Shown here: one piece after another, positions 1 to 7,411 of the stretch
Numbering within the stretch: the first letter of the stretch is position 1
Layout of the letters: every line of letters starts with the position of its first letter
Source: an uncultured Collinsella sp.
Lineage (GTDB): Bacteria; Actinomycetota; Coriobacteriia; Coriobacteriales; Coriobacteriaceae
DNA length: 38,831 nucleotides
Direction of reading: 5' to 3'
Assembly (NCBI GenBank): GCA_900768265.1
Contig: CAAGCF010000020.1
Location: 1 to 38,831, forward strand
Notes under the pieces: model-generated
Seen by the model: the letters and a program-made list of their open reading frames with translations, nothing else
What the model was told of the DNA's origin: nothing
Databases searched by the model: none
Position numbers and translations under genes: made by a program

Positions 1-438
1 AAGTACGCCCTGGCCCCCTACAGCATGTTCATTGGCTCCGGCGCACTGTCGGGAGAGTCCTTCCTGTTCTCGATGTGCATCCTGGAGGAGATGCAGTGGA
101 AGCGCACCCGCTACATCACCTCGGCCGACTTCTTCCACGGCACCCTCGAGCTCGTGGAGCCCGGCGTCCCGGTCTTCCTGTTCATGGGCGAGGACGAGAA
201 CCGCAAGCTCGACGAGCGCGTCCGCGCCTTCCTCAACCGCGGTGTGACCGGCGACACCGACATCAACATCATCGACACCGCCGAGTTCGCGATCCCCGGC
301 CTTGACGACGAGTTCCGCGTCATCGTGTCTCCGTGGATCCTCTCCTCGCTGATCACCGATCGCCTTGCCGCTTACTACGAGACGGTCACCAAGCACAACC
401 TCAACTACCGTCGTTACTATCACCAGTTCGACTACTAA
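1..438 (+). CDS. Fructosamine-6-phosphate deglycase, FrlB/GfrF-like (3' part)
   Basis: The reading frame is open from the first base, so this is the C-terminal 145 residues of a longer protein; the ATG at 25 is internal. The visible part matches, from memory, the end of E. coli FrlB: a stretch containing FHGTLELVEPGVPVF corresponds to FrlB HGPLEIVEPGVPF, and the C-terminus YRRYYHQFDY corresponds to RRYYGGLVEY. FrlB/GfrF enzymes are SIS-fold proteins that split fructoselysine-6-phosphate or glucoselysine-6-phosphate into glucose-6-phosphate and lysine in the cytoplasm. The mannose-family PTS directly downstream would supply the phosphorylated substrate. The choice between fructoselysine and glucoselysine cannot be made from this fragment. 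Confidence 0.85.
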   Translation, partial: KYALAPYSMFIGSGALSGESFLFSMCILEEMQWKRTRYITSADFFHGTLELVEPGVPVFLFMGEDENRKLDERVRAFLNRGVTGDTDINIIDTAEFAIPGLDDEFRVIVSPWILSSLITDRLAAYYETVTKHNLNYRRYYHQFDY

Positions 439-473
439 TCGGTGATAAATAAGCTACTGATCAAGAAGCACCC

Positions 474-504
474 TGCCCGGGCGCATGCGTCCGGGCATTT
501 TTAT
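474..504 (+). terminator. Intrinsic terminator or attenuator after the deglycase gene
   Basis: TGCCCGGGCGCA (474-485) pairs with TGCGTCCGGGCA (486-497), with one G.U pair, and is followed by five T. It lies 29 bases before the EIIA start, in the same direction, so it probably only lowers read-through into the PTS genes. Confidence 0.75.
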
Positions 505-532
505 GCCGAAATTCGCAAGAAAGGGGAATCGA

Positions 533-949
533 ATGAGGCAGTTTATCGTGGCATCCCATGCTCATTTTGCGTCTGGAATCGTCGAGAGCATCGGCCTGCT
601 TTCCGGCGAGCGCGAAAACGTCCATGCGCTCTCTATGTATGTCGACGGAAACGAGGACCTGGTCAAGGAAGCCGCAGCGATTCTGGACGGTTTTGCCGCG
701 GATGATGAGGTCGTCGTTTGCACCGACCTCTTTGGCGGCAGCGTCAACAACGAGTTCACCAAGATCGTCCAGACGCGCCCCAACACGCACCTGGTGACCA
801 ATATGAACCTGCCGCTCCTTATTCAGCTGCTGTTCGTGCCCGACTCCACCCCGATCGATGAGGCCATTCGCCAGATCGTCGAGGCGGACGACACCAAGGT
901 CAAGTACGTCAACGACCTGCTGGGGCAGGCCGAACTCGATGAGTTTTAA
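533..949 (+). CDS. PTS mannose-family EIIA subunit (fructoselysine/glucoselysine type)
   Basis: A 138-aa cytoplasmic EIIA of the mannose/sorbose PTS family. It takes a phosphate from HPr and hands it to EIIB. The N-terminus (MRQFIVASHAHFASG) has the family pattern of a beta strand followed by the phospho-accepting histidine, here His9. The central CTDLFGGSVNNEF matches the DLFGGSP-like loop of the family. I chose the ATG at 533 because AAAGGGGA lies just upstream; the longer open frame from 485 would run through the preceding terminator. EIIB, EIIC and EIID follow, and the flanking deglycase and epimerase point to a fructosamine substrate. Confidence 0.9.
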   Translation: MRQFIVASHAHFASGIVESIGLLSGERENVHALSMYVDGNEDLVKEAAAILDGFAADDEVVVCTDLFGGSVNNEFTKIVQTRPNTHLVTNMNLPLLIQLLFVPDSTPIDEAIRQIVEADDTKVKYVNDLLGQAELDEF

Positions 950-966
950 TCGCTAGGGAGCACATC

Positions 967-1437
967 ATGATTCAGATGATTCGTGTAGATTATCGACTGC
1001 TGCACGGCCAGGTTGCCGTTAGCTGGACCTCGGCTCTGGGTGCCGACTGCATCCTGTTGGTGAGCGACACAGTCCTCAATGACAAGCTTCGTCTGCAGGC
1101 CCTGTCCCTTGCAAAGCCGGAGGGCTGCAAGGTCGTCGTCAAAAACACCGAGGATGCCGTCAAGGCGCTCCAGAGCGGTGTGACCGATAAGTACAAGCTC
1201 TTCGTGGTTTGCGAGACGATTCAGCAGGCCGGTGCCGTCGCCAAGGCGATGGGCGTCAAGAAGATCAACCTCGGCAATGTTGCCTTTAGCGAGGATGCCC
1301 GCCAGGTCTCGACCAGCGTATTTCTCACGCCCGAAAACGAGGCATACGTCAAAGAGCTGCTCGGCGAGGGCTACGAGCTGTTCATTCAGATGATTCCGGC
1401 AGATGCGAAGACTGACGCCGCGAAGGTCATCGGTTAG
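967..1437 (+). CDS. PTS mannose-family EIIB subunit
   Basis: A 156-aa cytoplasmic EIIB of the mannose/sorbose family. It accepts phosphate from EIIA and transfers it to the sugar bound in EIIC/EIID. The N-terminal MIRVDYRLLHGQV is the family signature, and His13 is the expected phosphorylated residue. The length and the C-terminal region (VKELLGEGYELFIQMIP) are normal. The start at 967 has AGGGAG about seven bases upstream and lies 17 bases after the EIIA stop. ATG 976, three codons in, is also possible but has no better ribosome site. Confidence 0.92.
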   Translation: MIQMIRVDYRLLHGQVAVSWTSALGADCILLVSDTVLNDKLRLQALSLAKPEGCKVVVKNTEDAVKALQSGVTDKYKLFVVCETIQQAGAVAKAMGVKKINLGNVAFSEDARQVSTSVFLTPENEAYVKELLGEGYELFIQMIPADAKTDAAKVIG

Positions 1438-1445
1438 GGGCCATC

Positions 1446-2237
1446 ATGGTTATCAAGACAATCCTGATTTTCCTTATTGCCCTTTTGGGCTATTCCGAGT
1501 GGCTGACGGGCACGAGCTACCTCCAGCGCCCGATCGTGCTCGGACCTCTGGTTGGCCTTGTCATGGGCGACATGGTGACCGGCACGATCATGGGCGCCAC
1601 GATGGAGCTTGCCATGGTCGGCGCCATCTCGGTCGGCGCCTATAACCCGCCCGATACGATTTCCGGCACTATCCTGGGTGTATCTCTTGCCATGCAGGCC
1701 GGCGCGGACGCTTCGGCGGCCCTGACCCTGGGCATTCCCATCGCAACGATCGTCCTGGCGCTCGATACTGCCCTGGGCCAGCCGGTGATGCTGCTGCTGG
1801 TGCACCGTATCGACAAAAACGTCGAGGACGGAGACACCAAGGCCATCACGCGCAACATGCTCATCGCCGGTTACGCGCAGAGCTGGTGCGGCCTGCTGAT
1901 TATTCCCCTGGCATTCTTCTTTGGCGCCGATGCCGTCGCCAGTCTGCTCAACATCATCCCCGATTTCGTTCAGACCGGCATGGATGTTGCCGCCGCCTTC
2001 TTGCCCGCACTCGGCTTTGCGATGCTGGCGCAGATGATTATGAACAAAACGGTGGCTCCGTTCTTCTTCGCTGGCTTCTTCCTCGTCGCCTACTTTGGCA
2101 TTAGCACGACGGGCGTGGCGATCTTTGCCGCGATCATCGTCGTCGCGATGACGGTTTTGGGCGAGAAGAAAAAGGCGGAGCAGCCCGCAGTGGCAACCGA
2201 GGATCCTGCGATTGGGAGTGGGTTCGATGAGTTTTAA
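1446..2237 (+). CDS. PTS mannose-family EIIC membrane subunit
   Basis: A 263-aa polytopic membrane protein of the EIIC-Man/Sor family. With EIID it forms the translocation channel of the PTS permease. It shows the typical opening hydrophobic helix (ILIFLIALLGYSEW) and the GDMVTGTIMGATMELAMVGAIS region that matches the conserved substrate-channel segment. Several hydrophobic segments follow, ending in a charged cytoplasmic tail. It starts 8 bases after the EIIB stop with GGGG upstream, and its 3' end overlaps EIID by 11 bases, which suggests coupled translation. Confidence 0.92.
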   Translation: MVIKTILIFLIALLGYSEWLTGTSYLQRPIVLGPLVGLVMGDMVTGTIMGATMELAMVGAISVGAYNPPDTISGTILGVSLAMQAGADASAALTLGIPIATIVLALDTALGQPVMLLLVHRIDKNVEDGDTKAITRNMLIAGYAQSWCGLLIIPLAFFFGADAVASLLNIIPDFVQTGMDVAAAFLPALGFAMLAQMIMNKTVAPFFFAGFFLVAYFGISTTGVAIFAAIIVVAMTVLGEKKKAEQPAVATEDPAIGSGFDEF

Positions 2238-3063
2238 GTTTGAGTCTTCCTACGACGGGTTGATTACCCGCGCAGATCTTAAGAAGCTGTTCTGGCGCTC
2301 GATTCCCTATGAGCACTCCTGGAACTACGAGCGTATGGGCCATATCGGCTTTATGTGGGCCCTTATGCCGATTCTTCGCAAGCTGTATCCGCAGGATGCA
2401 GACTTTAAGGCCGCACTCAAGCGCCATATGGAGCTCTATAACGTCACGCCGTACATCTCGACGCTCCCCATGTCTATTGCTGCCGCAATGGAAGAAGTCA
2501 ACGCCACTGAAGATAACTTTGACACGAGCGCGATCTCTAATGTCAAGCTTGCTTTGATGGGACCGCTGTCCGGCGTGGGCGATGCCTTCTACTGGGGCAC
2601 GCTGCGAATTTTGGCAACGGGTGTCGGCACGTCGCTGGCGCTGCAGGGCTCTATTCTTGGCCCGATTTTGTTCCTGCTCGTGTTCAACGTCCCTCACTAC
2701 ATCATTCGTTACCTGCTGACGTTTGTGGGATATCGCTTTGGCTCGGACATGATCAGCAAGGTCCAGGAATCGGGCATTATGGACACGATCGTCAAGATGG
2801 CCTCTATCATGGGCGCCATGGTGATCGGTGCTATGACCATGGAGATGGTCACCGTGGACATTCCGCTCATGGTCGGCGCGGGCGATGGCGCTCAGACGCT
2901 GGCCGAGCTGCTCAACGGAATCTTCCCGGGCTTTGTCACGATGGGGCTGTTTGGAATCGTCTATCTCATGCTCAAGAAGAAGATGAATCCGCTGCTCATT
3001 ATGCTCGTGATCCTACTCGTGAGTATCGCCGGCGCGTTCTTTGGAGTGCTTGGTGTTCAGTAG
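2227..3063 (+). CDS. PTS mannose-family EIID membrane subunit
   Basis: A 278-aa EIID of the mannose/sorbose PTS. Family features in order are the N-terminal ITRADLKKLFWRSIPYEHSWNYERM, with the conserved FWRS pattern, then FMWALMPILRKLYP, MGPLSGVGDAFYWGTLRILATG, and a C-terminal membrane region near residues 230-275. I start at ATG 2227 (MSFKFESSYDG), inside the end of EIIC, with GGGAG eight bases upstream, rather than at the TTG at 2212. It completes the EIIABCD set. A strong terminator hairpin follows. Confidence 0.92.
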   Translation: MSFKFESSYDGLITRADLKKLFWRSIPYEHSWNYERMGHIGFMWALMPILRKLYPQDADFKAALKRHMELYNVTPYISTLPMSIAAAMEEVNATEDNFDTSAISNVKLALMGPLSGVGDAFYWGTLRILATGVGTSLALQGSILGPILFLLVFNVPHYIIRYLLTFVGYRFGSDMISKVQESGIMDTIVKMASIMGAMVIGAMTMEMVTVDIPLMVGAGDGAQTLAELLNGIFPGFVTMGLFGIVYLMLKKKMNPLLIMLVILLVSIAGAFFGVLGVQ

Positions 3064-3095
3064 GGCATCCGTCATAATTAAAACAATGTAAGAGG

Positions 3096-3129
3096 GGGCG
3101 TCGCGCACATTGTGCTGCGGCGCCCTTTT
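3096..3129 (+). terminator. Intrinsic terminator between EIID and the epimerase gene
   Basis: A GC-rich stem runs from GGGCGTCGC (3096-3104) to GCGGCGCCC (3117-3125), with one T.G pair. An inner GCAC/GTGC stem extends it, and TTTT follows. It should end most PTS transcripts before the epimerase gene, which starts 18 bases later. Confidence 0.8.
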
Positions 3130-3146
3130 GCCGAAAGGTGGACAAG

Positions 3147-3983
3147 ATGGAGTATCCGCAGCTTGCCGTCATGAATATCAGCCATCGTTATTTTGACCTT
3201 GAGGAATTCTTTTCCTCGGCAGCAGCCTCGGGCTACACGTGTTGCGAGCTTTGGACCGGGGCAATGCATCTGTATGTCGATTGCCATGGATACGATTCGC
3301 TCGAGCAGGTGCGGGAGCTGTCGCAGCGGTATGGAGTTCGGATTGTGGGGCTTTGTCCCGAACAGAACAACCCCAAGCCGTGGAATATCGCGGCGCGCGG
3401 GAATGAGGCGCGTGCCCGCACGCTCGCGTACTTTAAGAACGTTGTGGATATCGCGGCGGAACTTGGAGCCGAGCAGGTCATGGTCTCGAGTGGCTGGGCA
3501 TTTTTGAACGAGCCGATCGAGGACGCGTGGGGTCGCAGCGCCTCGATGCTGCGTGCGATTGCCGAGCATGCGGGAGAGCGCGGCGTGCGACTGGTGCTCG
3601 AGGCCCTGCAGCCGGTTGAGTCGATGATCGTGAACTCGGCGGCCGACACGAAGCGCATGATCGAGGCAGTTGATCATCCGGCACTTAAGGCGTGTCTGGA
3701 TATGGGCGCCATGGCGGTGGCGGGGGATACCATCGACGATTATTTCGATCTGCTTGGCGATGATGTCGCCCACGTGCATTTTGTCGATGTTGCGGCAGAT
3801 GGCACGACGCATCTTGCCTGGGGTGACGGCGACCGCGATATGCGCGCCGACCTGGATAGGCTGGTGGCGCGCGGCTATCGCGGAGTTGTTTCGGCTGAGA
3901 CCTATGACGGGCGCTATTTTGCCGACCCCGCAGCTGCCGATGCGCAGGTAATGGCAGAGTATCGTCGTGCGATTGGCGCCTAA
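3147..3983 (+). CDS. FrlC-like fructoselysine epimerase (xylose-isomerase-like TIM barrel)
   Basis: A 278-aa protein of the sugar-phosphate isomerase/epimerase TIM-barrel family. From memory it follows E. coli FrlC, which interconverts psicoselysine and fructoselysine: FrlC LILEPLTPYESNVV is here LVLEALQPVESMIV, FrlC LRHLHIVDSDG is VAHVHFVDVAADG, and FrlC CTVELV is VSAETY. Probable metal ligands are Glu152, Asp185, His211 and Glu251. GAAAGG precedes the ATG at 3147; the open frame begins at a GTG three codons earlier. Next to a deglycase and PTS, the epimerase role would let stereoisomers enter the pathway. The exact substrate is an inference. Confidence 0.82.
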   Translation: MEYPQLAVMNISHRYFDLEEFFSSAAASGYTCCELWTGAMHLYVDCHGYDSLEQVRELSQRYGVRIVGLCPEQNNPKPWNIAARGNEARARTLAYFKNVVDIAAELGAEQVMVSSGWAFLNEPIEDAWGRSASMLRAIAEHAGERGVRLVLEALQPVESMIVNSAADTKRMIEAVDHPALKACLDMGAMAVAGDTIDDYFDLLGDDVAHVHFVDVAADGTTHLAWGDGDRDMRADLDRLVARGYRGVVSAETYDGRYFADPAAADAQVMAEYRRAIGA

Positions 3984-4071
3984 GTGGGGTTGGGCTGCGG
4001 CAATCTGCCCTATGTTTCCAAATGAATACGGTGTGAGCGGCTGCGACGGATTTTCCCCGCAAGCACTCTAG

Positions 4072-4077
4072 TATGCT
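4072..4077 (+). promoter_or_regulatory. Candidate -10 box of the his operon
   Basis: TATGCT at 4072-4077 is followed about seven bases later by the leader hairpin. No convincing -35 box was found 16-18 bases upstream. It is the best candidate between the epimerase stop and hisZG. Confidence 0.35.
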
Positions 4078-4086
4078 AAAGTACCC

Positions 4087-4116
4087 AGAAGACCGGCGGA
4101 GCTATGCCGGTCTTCT
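4087..4116 (+). promoter_or_regulatory. Stem-loop in the his operon leader
   Basis: AGAAGACCGGC (4087-4097) and GCCGGTCTTCT (4106-4116) form a perfect 11-bp stem with an 8-base loop. Only a short TGTT follows, so it is a weak terminator at best. If the -10 at 4072 is used, this hairpin is at the very 5' end of the his mRNA, which could stabilise the transcript or take part in attenuation. Confidence 0.55.
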
Positions 4117-4152
4117 GTTCCATATGAAGCACAGCATGAGGAGGCTCACCAG

Positions 4153-5868
4153 ATGACGGCGACACCGTGGGGATTCCGGGACATATTGCCCGAGGAGGCT
4201 CAGGCGCGCGAGGAGATTGCGCTGACGGTGAAGGGCTGCTTCAGGGAGCATCATTACCTTCCGGTCGAGACGCCGCTGCTCGAGGACAAGGGCTCGCTCG
4301 ATGAAGGCGGCCGCATTGCGGACACGCCGTTTAAGCTCTTTGATGACGACGGTCGCCTGCTGGTGGTCCGTCCCGACAACACGCTGCCGATCGTGCGCTT
4401 GGTCTCGACCCGCATGCGCGCGGCCGATCTGCCGCTGCGCCTTCGCTACGAGGCGCCGGTGGTTCGTGAGTGTCAGCGCAATGCCGGCGGCTCGCGCCAG
4501 TTTACACAGCTGGGCTTTGAGCTTATCGGTGCGGGCGACACCGCGGGCGATGTCGAGATTGTCTCGCTCGTGGCCGAGGCGGTGCGCAAGCTGGCGCTGC
4601 CCGATGCGCGCATTATCGCAGGTAGCGTGCGTCCGTTTAAGGAGCTGCTCGCGGCGTGCGAGGATCGCGAGCTGGCTGCCGAGGCCCTGCGCTGCGTGCA
4701 CGCCAACGACTTTGTGGGCCTCGATGCCCGCGTGGCGGCAAGTGCCGAGTCCGATGCCGTCAAGTCCGCCATCAGCGAGCTGCCGCGCTTGCACGGCGGC
4801 GCCGAGGTACTCGACCGCGTCGACGCGCTGCTGGAGGCCGCCGGTATCGCCGCACCGCTGACGCGCGAGCTGCGTGCCCTGGTCGAGGGCCTGGCTCCCG
4901 AGGACGCCCAGGTGCTGTCCTTCGACTTCTCCATCATGAACTCGTTTGATTACTACACGGGTCTGGTCTTTAAGGCCTATGCCGGCGGCCTGCCCGATCC
5001 GGTGGGCTCGGGCGGTCGCTACGACTCCATCTTTACCGGTGCGTTTGGCGACGGCATTGAGGTGCCGGCGGCGGGCTTCGCCTTTTCGCTCGAGCGTCTG
5101 GAGGCCGCGCACACCTCGGCCGAGGACGCTGCCTCCGATGGCGATCACGCCGCGGGCCGTGGCGCCGAGGGTCCGCTGCGCATTGCCGTGCCCAAGGGCT
5201 CGCTCAAGGCCGACACGCTCGACGTGCTCGAGGCCGCGGGTCTGGACGTCTCCGAGCTGCGCGATCCCGGCCGTCACCTGATCGTGCGCGGCCGCGACAC
5301 GCGTGCTGGCGAGGGCACGGTCAGCGATATCGAGTTTGTCATCGTACGCCCTAGCGATGCGCCCGCCTTTGTGGGCTGCGGCGGTGCCGATTGCGGCATC
5401 TGCGGTTGGGACTCGCTTATCGAGGCAGACCTCAACCTGCTGCAGCTGGTCGATCTGGGCTACGGCCTGTGCACTTTCATTGAGGCGGAGCCCGCGTGGC
5501 GCGCTGGTCAGGCCGAGCGCAACTATGCCCGCCGTGGGTCGCTTCGTGTGGCCACCAAGTATCCGCGCATCGCGAGCGCCTGGTATGCCGAGCGCGGCGT
5601 GAATGCCGACATCGTTTCGCTGCACGGCAATATCGAGCTGGGACCCATCGTCGGTATGACCGACCGTATCGTGGACATTACCGCCACGGGCGCCACGCTG
5701 CGCGATAACGACCTGGTCATCACCGGCCGCATCATGGACTGCACGGCCCGCTTCTTCATCAACCCGGGTGCCGCTCGCTTGGATCCGCGCGTGCGCAATC
5801 TGGCCGATCGTCTGGCCGCGGCTGTTAAGGACAAGCATTTTGAGCCCGTCGCGGGCTCGGCACAATAG
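4153..5868 (+). CDS. hisZG: Fused HisZ-HisG: ATP phosphoribosyltransferase regulatory and catalytic domains in one chain
   Basis: A 571-aa protein joining two normally separate subunits of the first histidine enzyme (ATP + PRPP to phosphoribosyl-ATP). Residues 1 to about 317 are a HisZ, the histidyl-tRNA-synthetase paralogue: PWGFRDILPEEA at the start, RYEAPVVRECQRNAGGSRQF (motif-2 region), SFDYYTGLVF and GSGGRYDSIF. A low-complexity linker rich in Ala, Asp and Gly follows (about 318-341). From residue 342 a short-form HisG begins with LRIAVPKGSLK, then VGCGGADCGICGWD and LGPIVGMTDRIVDITATGATLR. The short form lacks the ACT-like regulatory domain and normally needs HisZ. GAGGAGG lies about eight bases before the ATG. 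No stop or frameshift separates the halves. Confidence 0.93.
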   Translation: MTATPWGFRDILPEEAQAREEIALTVKGCFREHHYLPVETPLLEDKGSLDEGGRIADTPFKLFDDDGRLLVVRPDNTLPIVRLVSTRMRAADLPLRLRYEAPVVRECQRNAGGSRQFTQLGFELIGAGDTAGDVEIVSLVAEAVRKLALPDARIIAGSVRPFKELLAACEDRELAAEALRCVHANDFVGLDARVAASAESDAVKSAISELPRLHGGAEVLDRVDALLEAAGIAAPLTRELRALVEGLAPEDAQVLSFDFSIMNSFDYYTGLVFKAYAGGLPDPVGSGGRYDSIFTGAFGDGIEVPAAGFAFSLERLEAAHTSAEDAASDGDHAAGRGAEGPLRIAVPKGSLKADTLDVLEAAGLDVSELRDPGRHLIVRGRDTRAGEGTVSDIEFVIVRPSDAPAFVGCGGADCGICGWDSLIEADLNLLQLVDLGYGLCTFIEAEPAWRAGQAERNYARRGSLRVATKYPRIASAWYAERGVNADIVSLHGNIELGPIVGMTDRIVDITATGATLRDNDLVITGRIMDCTARFFINPGAARLDPRVRNLADRLAAAVKDKHFEPVAGSAQ

Positions 5869-5895
5869 CGCGAGCACACACGGGCGCCCCAACGT

Positions 5896-5940
5896 CCGGG
5901 CTGCGGGCCGACTGGCGCCGCCGCCCGGCCTCTCGTTTTT
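5896..5940 (+). terminator. Imperfect stem-loop with T-tract in the hisZG-hisD gap
   Basis: CCGGGC (5896-5901) pairs with GCCCGG (5923-5928). After one mismatch GCGG pairs with CCGC inside, and TTTTT follows at 5936-5940. The T-tract is 8 bases from the stem, so termination would be partial. It may be an mRNA processing site. Confidence 0.4.
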
Positions 5941-5973
5941 CGAACACAACCTCGACCGATAGGGGATACCGAA

Positions 5974-7410
5974 ATGAAGACCATCAAGCTTGCTCCCGGT
6001 GAGCGCCTCGTTACCAACCAGCTCAACCGTAAGGGCGTGCTGCCGCAAAACATCGTCGACGCCGCCCGCGATATCGTGGCCAACGTGCGCGCCAACGGCG
6101 ATGCCGCGGTGCGCGATTACTGCCAGCGTTTTGACGGTGTCGAGCTGCAGAGCTTCCGACTGCCGCAAGAGCAGATCGATGCCGCGCTCGAAGGCCTCGA
6201 CCCGGCCTTTGTCGCCGCGCTCGAGAAAGCTGCGCGCCAGATTCGCGAGTTCCACCAGCGCGAGGTCGAGCAGAGCTGGTTTACCACGCGCCCGGACGGC
6301 ACAATGCTCGGCGTTAAGGTGACCCCGCTCGCCGCGGCCGGCATCTACGTGCCGGGCGGTCGCGCGCAGTATCCCTCCACCGTGCTCATGAACGCCATTC
6401 CCGCCAAGGTGGCCGGCGTCGAGCGCGTGGTCATGGTGACGCCGCCGCAAAAGGACGGCCTGATCAGCCCCTATACGCTCGCCGCGGCCAAGCTCGGCGG
6501 CGTGGACGAAATCTATATGGTGGGTGGCGCCCAGGCTGTGGCCGCGCTGGCGTACGGTACCGAGACCATTCCGCGCGTCGACAAAATTACCGGTCCGGGC
6601 AACGCCTTTGTCGCCGCGGCCAAGCAGATTGTCTCGGGCGATGTGGGCATCGACATGGTCGCCGGCCCCTCCGAGGTTTGCGTGCTGGCCGATGCCACGG
6701 CCAAGCCCATGGTGGTCGCGGCCGACCTGATGGCCCAGGCCGAACACGATCCGCTGGCAGCTTGCTATCTGGTGACCTGCGACGAGCAATTTGCGCGTGA
6801 AGTCGAGGCGGGTATCGACATTCTGGTAGCGCAGTCGCCGCGTGCCGAGATCACGCGCGCTTCGCTCGATAACGAGGGCACCATCGTGGTGGCCGCCGAC
6901 ATGGCCGCCGCCGTTGAGGCCGTGAACACCGTGGCGCCCGAGCACCTGGAACTGCACTGCAAGGACGCGATGGGCCTGCTCGGCGGCATTCGCAACGCCG
7001 GCGCCATCTTTGTGGGCGCCTGGAGCTCCGAGCCGCTCGGCGATTACGTTGCCGGTCCCAACCACACGCTGCCGACCGGCGGCACGGCCATGTTCTCCAA
7101 TCCGCTTTCGGTCGAAGAGTTCGTCAAGCGCTCGAGCGTTATCTGCTATACGCCCGAGGGCCTGCTCTCCGACGCACCCGCTACGCAGCGCCTGGCCGAG
7201 GCCGAGGGGCTGTGGGCGCACGCGCTTTCGGCCGCACTGCGTCGCCGTGTGCTGGAGCAGGGCGAGGATGCCGTGAGCGCCGAGTCGCTGGCCGCGGCCG
7301 ACCTGACTAAGGTCGCCTGGCCGGGCGACGCCGTGGCGACGGTTGCCGAGGGCGTGGACCTGGCGGCTGCAGGCGCGGATGGCGCCGACGCGACCGGCGG
7401 GGAGGCCTAA
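5974..7410 (+). CDS. hisD: Histidinol dehydrogenase
   Basis: A 478-aa zinc enzyme that carries out the last two steps, L-histidinol to histidine, with NAD. It contains IYVPGGRAQYPSTVLMNA, the GPGNAFVAAAKQ and IDMVAGPSEVCV nucleotide-binding region, DLMAQAEHDPLA with zinc ligands, PEHLELH with the catalytic His, and GPNHTLPTGGTAMFSNPLSV. AGGGGAT lies upstream of the ATG. The last 30 or so residues are an Ala/Asp/Gly-rich tail beyond the usual core and overlap the ribosome site of hisC. It is separated from hisZG by about 105 bases. Confidence 0.96.
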   Translation: MKTIKLAPGERLVTNQLNRKGVLPQNIVDAARDIVANVRANGDAAVRDYCQRFDGVELQSFRLPQEQIDAALEGLDPAFVAALEKAARQIREFHQREVEQSWFTTRPDGTMLGVKVTPLAAAGIYVPGGRAQYPSTVLMNAIPAKVAGVERVVMVTPPQKDGLISPYTLAAAKLGGVDEIYMVGGAQAVAALAYGTETIPRVDKITGPGNAFVAAAKQIVSGDVGIDMVAGPSEVCVLADATAKPMVVAADLMAQAEHDPLAACYLVTCDEQFAREVEAGIDILVAQSPRAEITRASLDNEGTIVVAADMAAAVEAVNTVAPEHLELHCKDAMGLLGGIRNAGAIFVGAWSSEPLGDYVAGPNHTLPTGGTAMFSNPLSVEEFVKRSSVICYTPEGLLSDAPATQRLAEAEGLWAHALSAALRRRVLEQGEDAVSAESLAAADLTKVAWPGDAVATVAEGVDLAAAGADGADATGGEA

Positions 7411-7411
7411 T

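Noticed and set aside
4124..4156. Ten-codon open frame MKHSMRRLTR ending at the hisZG start, as a his leader peptide
   Set aside because: It has a single His codon, no ribosome site of its own and no run of His codons, so classical attenuation is not supported.
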